A stretch of 64,000 nucleotides of DNA, taken from positions 35,477 through 99,476 of the forward strand of contig JADHWN010000003.1 in assembly GCA_016783455.1 (NCBI GenBank). The letters run 5' to 3'. The translations under genes were made by a program, and so were the position numbers. Within the stretch, counting starts at the first letter, position 1. Every line of letters begins with the position of its first letter. This DNA comes from Candidatus Bathyarchaeota archaeon (GTDB taxonomy: Archaea; Thermoproteota; Bathyarchaeia; TCS64). Shown here in pieces: positions 9,447-17,815 of the stretch. The notes beneath the pieces were generated by a model. It made no database searches. It was not told where the DNA came from and worked only from the letters and a program-made list of their open reading frames with translations.

Positions 9447-10616
9447 TTGAGCCTCAGGATAGGGACCAGCGGCTGGTACTACGACGAGTGGGTCGGCCCC
9501 TTCTACGACAGGAAGAAGGGGATGTTCACCGCCTACACGAAGGTCTTCGACACGGCCGAGGTGAACAGCACCTTCTACGCCTATCCGAGGCCCCAGACCG
9601 TCGAGGGCTGGGAGAGAAACTCACCGGACGGCTTCACGTTCGCCCTCAAGCTCCCTAAGGTCATCACCCACGACAAGTGGCTGGACCTCGGCGAGGGGGT
9701 CGAGGGGGACACAGGGAGGTTCCTGAACCTTCTGCTTCCCCTGTACAGGACGGGGAAGTTGGGGCCCATCCTCATCCAGCTTAGGCCCAAGTTCAACTAC
9801 GAGGAGCATGTCGGGAACCTCGAGAGCTACCTGGAGGTCCTCCCCTCGGAGTACGAGTGGGCCGTCGAGTTCAGGCACAAGTCATGGATGCGGCCGGAGA
9901 CGTATGAGATACTCAGGAAGCACAACGCGGCGTACACCATCGTGGACGAGTCCCTGCTCCCCCCTAGTATTCATGTCACAGCCGATTTCGCCTACGTGAG
10001 GTGGCACGGCCACGGCTCTCGGATCTGGTACGACTACGATTACTCCGCATCCGAGCTGGATTCCTGGGTCCTGAGGGTCAATGAGACCACGAGGAGGGCG
10101 AAGAAGGTCTACGGCTACTTCAACAACCACTACAGCGCCAACGCCGTGAAGAACGCAGTGGAGCTCCTGGAGATGCTCGACGCGGCTACGGCCGAGCAGT
10201 CGTCCTCCCTCCGGAAGATCGTGGAGCACAGGGCCCAGAAAGGGAGGCCCCGGGGCGTCCAGCCCTTGGAGGCGTTCAAGGTCGACGACGCCGATGTCAG
10301 CGTCGCGGACCACCTCATGAGGTTCACCGACGCCCCCCGGCTGTCACGGGGGGAGAAGATTGACGACAGCGAGCTCACAATTACCCTGAGCTCCGAGGAC
10401 CGCATCCAGGCGGAGATCCGCAGCTACGTTGTGGACATCGATCTGGAGAGGAGGACCCTGAGGCACGACTGCGACGACTGGAGGAAGGGCGTCGACAGGA
10501 AGAGGCTCTGCAAGCACCTCGCGAAGCTCTTCCTGGAGCTGCCTCCGGGCCAGGCGAAACAGATCCTCGGGGACATGTGGGAGAACAGGGAGAGCTGGCG
10601 GTTCGAAGCCATTTAA
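9447..10616 (+). CDS. DUF72 protein with C-terminal SWIM-like Cys/His motif
   Basis: TTG start; RIGTSGWYYDEWVGPFYDRKKG and FNNHYSANAVKNA typical of DUF72; C-terminal LRHDCDDWRKGVDRKRLCKHLAKLFLEL. Confidence 0.85.
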   Translation: MSLRIGTSGWYYDEWVGPFYDRKKGMFTAYTKVFDTAEVNSTFYAYPRPQTVEGWERNSPDGFTFALKLPKVITHDKWLDLGEGVEGDTGRFLNLLLPLYRTGKLGPILIQLRPKFNYEEHVGNLESYLEVLPSEYEWAVEFRHKSWMRPETYEILRKHNAAYTIVDESLLPPSIHVTADFAYVRWHGHGSRIWYDYDYSASELDSWVLRVNETTRRAKKVYGYFNNHYSANAVKNAVELLEMLDAATAEQSSSLRKIVEHRAQKGRPRGVQPLEAFKVDDADVSVADHLMRFTDAPRLSRGEKIDDSELTITLSSEDRIQAEIRSYVVDIDLERRTLRHDCDDWRKGVDRKRLCKHLAKLFLELPPGQAKQILGDMWENRESWRFEAI

Positions 10617-10640
10617 CGCCTTATAACATGAGGAAGGGAC

Positions 10641-11228
10641 ATGGATGCAGGAGCGGTGCCGCTGGAGAGGTCGTTCTACCGAAGAGACACTGCTGTCGTA
10701 GCACAAGAGTTACTGGGGAAGACCATCGTCAGAAGGCAAGATCAGCAGGTCCTGACGGGTAGGATCGTCGAGACGGAGGCCTACTATGGGGACAAGGATC
10801 CGGCCTCCAGGGCGTACAGGGGACGCAAGAACTACAATTCCCCGATGTTCGATGATCCGGGGAGGCTCTTCGTCTACATGGTCCACAGCTGGTGGCTCCT
10901 GAACATCGCCGCTCACGAGCTGGGGGAGGTGGGGGCGGTGCTCATACGGGCCCTCGAGCCCATCGAGGGGATACCCGTCATGGAGGATAACCGGGGGGTC
11001 ACGGACCTGCATAACCTCACGAGCGGCCCCGGGAAGCTAACGAAGGCGCTGAACGTGACCAAGGACCTCCACGGCCTCGACGTAACCGAGGGATCCGCTG
11101 AGCTCAAGATAGTTGACGAGGGCCCCGAGGATTTCCAGACGGCGACATCGCACAGGATAGGCGTCACAAGGGACCTCCCCCGGAAGCTGAGGTTCTATGT
11201 CAAGGGGAACCGCTTCGTCTCAAGGTGA
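10641..11228 (+). CDS. 3-methyladenine DNA glycosylase (AAG/MPG family)
   Basis: FYRRDTAVVAQELLGKTIVRR...GRIVETEAYYGDKDPASRAYRG...GPGKLTKALNVTKDLHGLDV. Confidence 0.92.
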   Translation: MDAGAVPLERSFYRRDTAVVAQELLGKTIVRRQDQQVLTGRIVETEAYYGDKDPASRAYRGRKNYNSPMFDDPGRLFVYMVHSWWLLNIAAHELGEVGAVLIRALEPIEGIPVMEDNRGVTDLHNLTSGPGKLTKALNVTKDLHGLDVTEGSAELKIVDEGPEDFQTATSHRIGVTRDLPRKLRFYVKGNRFVSR

Positions 11229-11237
11229 GGTAAGCCC

Positions 11238-12065
11238 TCATCTCTCCAGTATCCCGACGTCCTGCTTCTTCAGGGCGACCTCGACCTTCTTCCTCTGATG
11301 ACCCTTCAGCCCCCTGTCCAGGACCGCTCCCTCGACCCCGTCCAGGGTCTTCTCCACCATCTGACCCACCAGCTCCGGCGTGAGTAGGTCAATCGCGTAC
11401 TTGGCAGCCATGTGTCCGAAGGCTATCTCCTGCTCCAGTACTGAGAACGTCGGACAGTAGTGGCCTCCGCCGAACCCGATACCCGTAGGTGCCCTTCCAT
11501 CCTCCCTTATCCCCTCCAGGATCGCCCCGACGAGGTAGCCGCAGACGCTCTCATCCCTCCACTGTGTCTCGGTGCTCCCTACCTCGGCGAAGAACAGGGG
11601 AGTCCGAAACTGGGTAGGAGAGTGATGGGTCGCCTCCAGGGAGACCTCGAAGCCCCTTGGGGGATCCTCCAGGGCCTTCATGAAGACGTGGCGCATTGGG
11701 TTCGCCAGGGTCGCCTGGAGCTCCCTCGTCTTCCCGCCGTACATCGCCTTCCCGAAGTTCCCTGTCGGGTGGAATGTGAGGGAGGGTTTCCCGCTTTGTG
11801 AGGCGTGCCTAGAAGCTACGACGTAATAGTCAATATTGTGAGCCTCAGCCAGGGCGTCGTAGTCGGTGGGGTATGGATCGGGCTCCTTAGGGTTCTTGTA
11901 CCTCTCCTCCGGCACGATGAGGGGCTCTATCACGAAGAGGTAGACGTCGTCTAATCTCAGGATGTCCTGCCTCTCTGTCTCGGTGAACCCCAGGCTCCGG
12001 AACTGCCCGAGCATTGTCAGCCCCGCTGGGTCGGACGTCGACAGCGTGATGCCTGTGTTGCCCAA
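11238..12065 (-). CDS. dtdA: D-aminoacyl-tRNA deacylase (DtdA/GEK1 type)
   Basis: YYVVASRHASQSGKPSLTFHPTGNFGKA...ATHHSPTQFRTPLFFAEVGSTETQW...GFGGGHYCPTFS. Confidence 0.9.
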   Translation of the reverse strand: MGNTGITLSTSDPAGLTMLGQFRSLGFTETERQDILRLDDVYLFVIEPLIVPEERYKNPKEPDPYPTDYDALAEAHNIDYYVVASRHASQSGKPSLTFHPTGNFGKAMYGGKTRELQATLANPMRHVFMKALEDPPRGFEVSLEATHHSPTQFRTPLFFAEVGSTETQWRDESVCGYLVGAILEGIREDGRAPTGIGFGGGHYCPTFSVLEQEIAFGHMAAKYAIDLLTPELVGQMVEKTLDGVEGAVLDRGLKGHQRKKVEVALKKQDVGILER

Positions 12066-12142
12066 AATATCCCTCGCAGACGTTCATTAGGCGTACCGGG
12101 AGCAATTAACCCTTTTCTCCTGGCGAGATTATCTGAGCAACC

Positions 12143-12421
12143 CTACTTGGAGTCGGAGTCTGTGTATATCGCCAGGTAGGTGCCCTCCTGCCATTCGACC
12201 GTCTTATGGTGTAGGTCGATGTCCTGGATGATCCTCTGGAGGCAGACATTCTCCTTGAACGTTATGCCCTTGAAGCTGAACAGCAGCTTGCACCCGGAGG
12301 CCTCGACGCCCGGGATGGCCGTCTCCTCGTCCAGGATGACGGAGTTCTTTTCATCCCACTCCGATATCTCGCAGTTTACCAGGAGCCTCCGCCTGAGCTC
12401 CCTTGCGAACTCCAGTTCCAT
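12143..12421 (-). CDS. Hypothetical protein
   Basis: 92-aa ORF with coherent codon usage, no recognised motif. Confidence 0.5.
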   Translation of the reverse strand: MELEFARELRRRLLVNCEISEWDEKNSVILDEETAIPGVEASGCKLLFSFKGITFKENVCLQRIIQDIDLHHKTVEWQEGTYLAIYTDSDSK

Positions 12422-12564
12422 CGTCGGCGAGATTCAGTATCAGTCAAATCTGAATAAAAAAGTATCGTCGTCAAGCCGTCACGATGACCAAAACGGACGT
12501 TTTCTTCATTAGTTTTATACGTGAGCACTTGGATTCGTTTACGATAAAGGGCTGGTGAGGTCAT

Positions 12565-12771
12565 CTGGGGAAGATAAGCAAGGGAACCACGTGCTCAGTT
12601 GCCGGCTGCGATGATGACGCCGTCAGATCCGTCTCCCTCCCCAAGGCAAAGTCTGCGGGCTTGGACATCGAGGGGAAGAGGGCCTATCTCTGCAAGGATC
12701 ACTACAAGGAGTTCAAGAAGGGGAGCAAGAAGGACAAGCAGATAGAGAAGTGGCGTCACGGCGTCGGCTAA
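12565..12771 (+). CDS. Small Cys/His (putative zinc-binding) protein, absent from ORF track
   Basis: Frame read by hand: (CTG)GKISKGTTCSVAGCDDDAVRSVSLPKAKSAGLDIEGKRAYLCKDHYKEFKKGSKKDKQIEKWRHGVG*; no ATG/GTG/TTG in frame, CTG at 12565 preceded by ggtgagg. Confidence 0.65.
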   Translation: MGKISKGTTCSVAGCDDDAVRSVSLPKAKSAGLDIEGKRAYLCKDHYKEFKKGSKKDKQIEKWRHGVG

Positions 12772-12798
12772 GAATAAAATAGTATTGGTGGGAGTCCT

Positions 12799-14253
12799 CT
12801 ACCCCACGAACTTGGGTCTCCCCTGGACACTCATCGGCAGGGGCAGAGGCCTGTATGGTTTCCCCCGGACCTGCTTCTTTATCTCCGACCCGAGTTCCTT
12901 CAGGGACATCTTATGGAGCTTGCCGTCGGATCTCACCCTCACGGGGACCTTCTCAGCGCCAACCTCCCTCTCGCCGAGGACGACGATGTAGGGTATCCAC
13001 TCCTTCTCCGCATCCCTGATCTTCTTCTGCACCGTCTCCCCCCGGTCATCTACATCCGCCCTCACCTTGCCCCCGGAGAGCTTCTTGGCGTAGTCCATTG
13101 CGAGTTTCACATGGCCCTCGTTAACCGGTATCATCCTGACCTGGGTCGGCGCCAGCCACAATGGCAGGGAAGGCCTCACGCCCTTCGCCATGCCCATGTG
13201 GGCCTTCTCCAGGAGGGCGTAGATGTCCCTCTCGATGGCACCGCTCGGCGAGCAGTGGAGTATCAGCGGGTGCTTCTCGTGGCCGTCCTCCTCCATGAAC
13301 GTGATGTCGTACCTCTCACCGTTCTCGACGTCTATCTGGTCGGTGGCCAGGGCCGAGGCCTTCCCGAGGGCGTCGATGAAGTTGAGCTCGTACTTGAGGA
13401 CGAAGTAGAAGAACCTCTCCTTCCACATCTCGACCAGGGCTGGCTTGCCATGCTGCTTCACCATGGACTGGATGAACCTCTTGTTCTTCTTGTAGAACTC
13501 CTCGGTCGTCCTGATCCCCAGCTCGAACTCGTCGTTCTCGAATCCTATCCCTCCCAGGGTATCCCTGACGAGCTTGTACCTGCGCTTGAACTCCTTCTTG
13601 GCCTGGGGCAGGTCCCTGCACATGGCGTGGACGTCGGGCATGGTGAATGTCCTGAGCCTCCTGAGGCCGACGAGCTCCCCTCTCTGCTCGCGCCTGAAGC
13701 TGTACTTGGTAAGCTCGTAGATCCGGAGTGGGAGGTCCCTGTAGCTGATGGTGGCGTCGTGGGCCATGAGGAACTGGCCGAAGCAAGCGGCGAACCGTAG
13801 GAAGTACTTGTCGTCGTCGTGCTCGATGGTGTACTGGCGGGCGGGGAACCTGTTCAGGTAGTTTGCCAGCGTCGGGTGGTTCATATTGTACATGATGGGG
13901 GTCTCCACCTCCATTCCCCCGTAGTCGTGGATCATGCCTGTGACGTAGTCCTCCAGCAGCGCCTTCATCATCCTGCCCTTCGGGTAGTACCTCATGTTCC
14001 CGGGGTCAGATGCGGGCTCGTAGTCGACGAGCTCCAGGCTCTTCATCAGCGTCACGTGGGGTGGGACCTGATTCACAGTTCTGTCCTTGTCCACCTCGTA
14101 TCCGGAGAATGTCTGGAGGCCCTTGTACCCCTTGTAGTTGAACTCGTCCACGGGCACGAGGTCTCCCTCGAGCGTAAGGATGTGCCAGCTCGATCTTTGC
14201 TCCTCCTCGGCCTTCAGGGCCTCGGAGACTACCTCTTCCCTCTTCTCACTCAT
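12799..14253 (-). CDS. thrS: Threonyl-tRNA synthetase, catalytic and anticodon-binding domains only
   Basis: Class II aaRS motifs (FRREQRGELVGLRRLRTFTMPDVHAMC) plus HGPA-type anticodon domain (LPLWLAPTQVRMIPVNEGHVKLAMDYAKKL); only 484 aa. Confidence 0.9.
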   Translation of the reverse strand: MSEKREEVVSEALKAEEEQRSSWHILTLEGDLVPVDEFNYKGYKGLQTFSGYEVDKDRTVNQVPPHVTLMKSLELVDYEPASDPGNMRYYPKGRMMKALLEDYVTGMIHDYGGMEVETPIMYNMNHPTLANYLNRFPARQYTIEHDDDKYFLRFAACFGQFLMAHDATISYRDLPLRIYELTKYSFRREQRGELVGLRRLRTFTMPDVHAMCRDLPQAKKEFKRRYKLVRDTLGGIGFENDEFELGIRTTEEFYKKNKRFIQSMVKQHGKPALVEMWKERFFYFVLKYELNFIDALGKASALATDQIDVENGERYDITFMEEDGHEKHPLILHCSPSGAIERDIYALLEKAHMGMAKGVRPSLPLWLAPTQVRMIPVNEGHVKLAMDYAKKLSGGKVRADVDDRGETVQKKIRDAEKEWIPYIVVLGEREVGAEKVPVRVRSDGKLHKMSLKELGSEIKKQVRGKPYRPLPLPMSVQGRPKFVG

Positions 14254-14319
14254 TTCGTTTCACCTGTTTGACAGTGACCCACCTATGATTACACGCAGCT
14301 TCCAGTCCATGTGGTTTCC

Positions 14320-14410
14320 AAGAACGGAGAGGTTCGACTATGCGTATTCTTAGGGCCTCGCGGCCTAATCTGTTTGGCGGGCGTTCACCGCTACGTCCTC
14401 TCCTGTTCCC
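14320..14410 (-). ncRNA. Candidate structured leader RNA upstream of thrS
   Basis: Hand-found helices: 14322-14332 with 14397-14408 (GAAC-a-GGAGAGG / CCTCTCC-GTTC on minus); 14350-14368 hairpin with GCGA tetraloop; 14377-14391 GCGG/CCGC hairpin. Confidence 0.4.
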
Positions 14411-14445
14411 TGAGGCGTTCCCCCTCTTTTAACTTTTATGGGGAA

Positions 14446-15126
14446 CTACTTCTGGATTAAGTGAGCCTCCTCCACTTGAAGGCTCCCCCTGACCCCGTCC
14501 CATTCACGCTTGGCGCTCACTATCTCCAGCCTGCTCGTGAACCACGGGGCGTCGAGCACCAATGTCTCCATCTCACCCCCCTCACCGCAGACGTCGACAC
14601 CGAACCTCTCGCTTAGAGACTTCAGCTCCTCGAGGGCATCCAAATCAAGAGTCCTGCCCAGCCACTTCTCACCCAGGCCCATGGCCGCGACGGCTGTAAC
14701 GATGATAGTCATCCCGTTGACGATCATCTCGCGTACCAGCTCAGAGCTTTCCCTCCCCCAGAGGGGGGCTACGTGCTCGATCTCCAACTCGCTGCAGATA
14801 TCGTCTACTCGGCTCCTCTGGTAGCTTGATGCGATGGCACCAGTGACGAGGCCGTCAACGTTGAGCCCAGCTATGGCCGGTTTCAGGTCCTGAAGCTCCT
14901 CCTCCTTCACCCCGGAAGTGTCGACGACGACGCTCTCAATCCCCATGGCCTGAGCGACAAGGGGAGCCAGGCCGATGTTCACCGTGTGGAACATCCAGCT
15001 GTCATCCCTCGCTGGGAGCATCGTCACAAGGTACGACACGTCGTGGCCCAATAGACTGGCTAGGTGGGCTGCGTAGGTGCTGTCCTTGCCCCCTGAGAAG
15101 AGCGCCGCTAGACGCAATGTGACCAA
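14446..15126 (-). CDS. Diphthine-ammonia ligase-like (Dph6/PP-loop ATPase)
   Basis: LAALFSGGKDSTYAA PP-loop; GLVTGAIASSYQRSRVDDICSELEIEHVAPLWGR. Confidence 0.9.
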   Translation of the reverse strand: MVTLRLAALFSGGKDSTYAAHLASLLGHDVSYLVTMLPARDDSWMFHTVNIGLAPLVAQAMGIESVVVDTSGVKEEELQDLKPAIAGLNVDGLVTGAIASSYQRSRVDDICSELEIEHVAPLWGRESSELVREMIVNGMTIIVTAVAAMGLGEKWLGRTLDLDALEELKSLSERFGVDVCGEGGEMETLVLDAPWFTSRLEIVSAKREWDGVRGSLQVEEAHLIQK

Positions 15127-15165
15127 GGGGATGGGTTGAGGATGGGGCGTTATAACATGTTCGCT

Positions 15166-16440
15166 CTAGGCCCTTGAGAGGATGTCCCTGGGATATACGG
15201 CCTTGTCGCCCAGCCACCCCTCTATCCTCATCAGGCGGTTGTACTTGGCCGTGCGCTCCCCCCGGGCAGGGGCGCCGGACTTGATCTGCCCGCATCCGAT
15301 GCCCACGGCCAGGTCAGCCACGAAGGGGTCCTCCGTGTCCCCTGACCTGTGGGAGGCCTGGACGGCGTATCCGTTGCTCCTCGCCATCTCCGCTGCGCTC
15401 AGGGCCTCCGTCAGCGTCCCGACCTGATTCACCTTCCAGAGGAGGGCGTTGGCCGCCCCCATCTCTATCCCCCTCTGCAGCCGCTTCGGGTTCGTGACGA
15501 ACACGTCGTCACCCAGGATCTGGATGTCCAGGGCCTTCGTTATCTCTGCGAAGCCCTCGTAGTCCTCCTCCTCCAGCGGGTCCTCTATGGAGACGATGGG
15601 ATAGCTGTCGGAGAGCTCCTTGTAGAGCTGGATCATCTCCCCCGTGTCCAGCTTCTCCCCCGAGACGCTGTACCCCTCCCCCGCCTTGTAGAAGGAGCTG
15701 GCGGCGACATCCATCGCCAGCGAGACCTCCCTCGCGTAGCCCATCTCCTCCACGGCCTTCAGGACCGAGTCGAGGGCGTCCTCGGGGCGATCTAGTGGTG
15801 GGCTGAACCCTCCCTCGTCTCCGACGTTGATGGCGTCGCGTCCGTGGGCGTCCCTCAGCTGCTTCTTCAGGGCGTGGTAGATCTCAGATCCCATCTGCAC
15901 GGCCTCCCTGAAGCTCTCCGCTCCAAGCGGTACGATCATGAACTCCTGGAAGTCGAGCTTGTTCCCGGCGTGCTGCCCCCCGTTGATGATGTTGAAGAAG
16001 GGAACAGGTAATATACTCGGCTCATCCTCAGCCACGTACTCGTATAGCCGCTTACCCTCAGATGATGCCGCGGTCTTGGCGCAGGCGATGGAGACGCCCA
16101 GGATGGAGTTGCCCCCAAGCCTCGACTTGTTCTCGGTGCCGTCGAGCTCGATCATGAGGTCGTCTATGAGGCGCTGCTCCCTGACGTCCACGCCGACGAG
16201 GCTGGACCTGATGGTCCCCGTGACCGTCTTGATGGCCTCGAGCACGCCCTTCCCGTGGTAGCGGGCTCCCCCGTCCCGGAGCTCCAACGCCTCGTAGGTG
16301 CCCGTCGAGGCCCCGCTCGGCACGATTGCGGAGTCCAGGACGCCGCCCTCTGTCTTCACCTCCACCTCCAGCGTGGGGTTCCCTCTGGAGTCGAGGACCT
16401 CCCATGCCCTGATATCCGAGATAGAATGCTTCAAACCCAA
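15166..16440 (-). CDS. eno: Enolase (phosphopyruvate hydratase)
   Basis: WEVLDSRGNPTLEVEV...SGASTGTYEALELRDG...GVSIACAKTAA...SIEDPLEEEDY...QASHRSGDTEDPFVADLAV. Confidence 0.97.
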   Translation of the reverse strand: MGLKHSISDIRAWEVLDSRGNPTLEVEVKTEGGVLDSAIVPSGASTGTYEALELRDGGARYHGKGVLEAIKTVTGTIRSSLVGVDVREQRLIDDLMIELDGTENKSRLGGNSILGVSIACAKTAASSEGKRLYEYVAEDEPSILPVPFFNIINGGQHAGNKLDFQEFMIVPLGAESFREAVQMGSEIYHALKKQLRDAHGRDAINVGDEGGFSPPLDRPEDALDSVLKAVEEMGYAREVSLAMDVAASSFYKAGEGYSVSGEKLDTGEMIQLYKELSDSYPIVSIEDPLEEEDYEGFAEITKALDIQILGDDVFVTNPKRLQRGIEMGAANALLWKVNQVGTLTEALSAAEMARSNGYAVQASHRSGDTEDPFVADLAVGIGCGQIKSGAPARGERTAKYNRLMRIEGWLGDKAVYPRDILSRA

Positions 16441-16486
16441 CCCTCCGTCTTCGATTGGGCTCTTTATTACTAAAGACTATCGAGGC

Positions 16487-17425
16487 TCAGGGGCTCCCCT
16501 CGATCCGGAGCTCCACCGTCCCCCTCTGGCTTCCCCGGGCCAGAGTGAACCCCGCAAGGTCCCCGACGCTCCTCCTGTCGATCTCCGCCTTCAGCTCCTG
16601 TGTGGTACTGACGGGGGTCTCATCGACGGCGATGATGACGTCGCCCGATGCTATCGAGGCCTTCTGGGCTGGGCTACCCGGGACCACGTTGGTTATGAGG
16701 ACTCCGCTCTGGACTCCGAGGTTGTAGTAGGAGGCCACCTGGGGGGTGACCGTGACGCCGTAGATCCCTATCCAGGGGCTCGTGGCCGTCCCGTGAGTCT
16801 TGATCCGCTCGACGCATTCCATGACCGTGTTGATGGGTATGGCGAAGCCTATGCCCTGGGCGTATGGGATGACCGCCGTGTTGATGGCGATGACCCTCCC
16901 CTTCGTGTCCACGAGGGGTCCCCCGCTGTTCCCTGGGTTGATGGAGGCGTCCGTCTGGACAAGCCCCGTGAAAGACGCCTCGCGGCTCTGGATCGAGCGG
17001 TCGAGGGCGCTGATCACGCCCCTCGTGACCGTGGGTCCCCCCACGAGGCCGAAGGGGTTCCCGATTGCGTAGACGCTCTGTCCGACCCTGATCTCGTCGG
17101 AGTCGCCCAGCTGAGCCGCCGGGAGGTCGTCGGCGTCGATCTTCACGAGGGCGATGTCGATGCTACTGCAGCTGCCCAGGATGACTCCCTCTACTGGCTT
17201 GTTGTCCCAGAGGACCACACCTATCTTCCCCGCCTGCCTGACGACGTGCGCGTTTGTCACGATGTGTCCATCCGCCTCCAGGATGAACCCGCTCCCTGAG
17301 CCCTTCAGGGGCATCCTCCGGTTGTAGTAGTCCCGCACCACTCGCACGGTGTTGATGTGGACGACGCTCTTGTTCACGGACTCGAGCACGTTGAGAATCT
17401 CATCCTCAGAGGACGTGTTGATCAC
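16487..17425 (-). CDS. HtrA/DegP-like serine protease with PDZ domain
   Basis: VTNAHVV (His), DIALVKID (Asp), TDASINPGNSGGPL (Ser), C-terminal PDZ (GVLITNVVPGSPAQKASIASGDVIIAVD). Confidence 0.92.
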   Translation of the reverse strand: MINTSSEDEILNVLESVNKSVVHINTVRVVRDYYNRRMPLKGSGSGFILEADGHIVTNAHVVRQAGKIGVVLWDNKPVEGVILGSCSSIDIALVKIDADDLPAAQLGDSDEIRVGQSVYAIGNPFGLVGGPTVTRGVISALDRSIQSREASFTGLVQTDASINPGNSGGPLVDTKGRVIAINTAVIPYAQGIGFAIPINTVMECVERIKTHGTATSPWIGIYGVTVTPQVASYYNLGVQSGVLITNVVPGSPAQKASIASGDVIIAVDETPVSTTQELKAEIDRRSVGDLAGFTLARGSQRGTVELRIEGSP

Positions 17426-17458
17426 CCCTCAACTTCTCGTGGCGGGCGTTTTTAAACG

Positions 17459-17737
17459 CTATCTGCCGAGGGCCTCGTCGATGGATGCGACGAGGTCCTC
17501 CTTCTTGAAGGGGAAGCCGACGAACTTCTTCTCCCCTTCGACGAACACTGTGGGGACGGACATGACCCCGTTCGCCATGCCCCTCTTGATGCCCTCCGGC
17601 GTGTATGTGTTGACCTCCTCCACCTCTATGCTGTCCCCGTACCTTGAGGCTACCTCAGCGACGAGCTTCTTGGCTTCGGGGCAGTGGGGGCAGACGGGTG
17701 AGAAATAGACCTCTATCTTGACCAACTTTATCGTCAT
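17459..17737 (-). CDS. Thioredoxin/glutaredoxin-like protein
   Basis: VYFSPVCPHCPEAKKLV CPHC active site; VMSVPTVFV cis-Pro. Confidence 0.88.
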   Translation of the reverse strand: MTIKLVKIEVYFSPVCPHCPEAKKLVAEVASRYGDSIEVEEVNTYTPEGIKRGMANGVMSVPTVFVEGEKKFVGFPFKKEDLVASIDEALGR

Positions 17738-17815
17738 TCATGCTGGTAGAAATGGATAAAAACGTGATCCTTGAGGACGAGGGCAATTGGCAGTGATAGA
17801 ATATTGAGGCTTGGA

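Noticed and set aside
10595-10620. GGTTCGAAGCC resembling a tRNA T-arm
   Set aside because: Lies in the 3' coding end of the DUF72 gene with no cloverleaf.
12913-13800. 295-aa plus-strand ORF opposite thrS
   Set aside because: Antisense to a strongly conserved ThrRS; composition (LV/PH/GR-rich, no motifs) is a high-GC shadow ORF.
14318-14345. tRNA-like GGTTCGACT on the plus strand
   Set aside because: No T-stem partner, acceptor stem or anticodon arm; better explained by the foldable thrS leader helices.
16298-17299. 333-aa plus-strand ORF opposite the HtrA-like gene
   Set aside because: Shadow ORF; the minus strand carries intact protease motifs.
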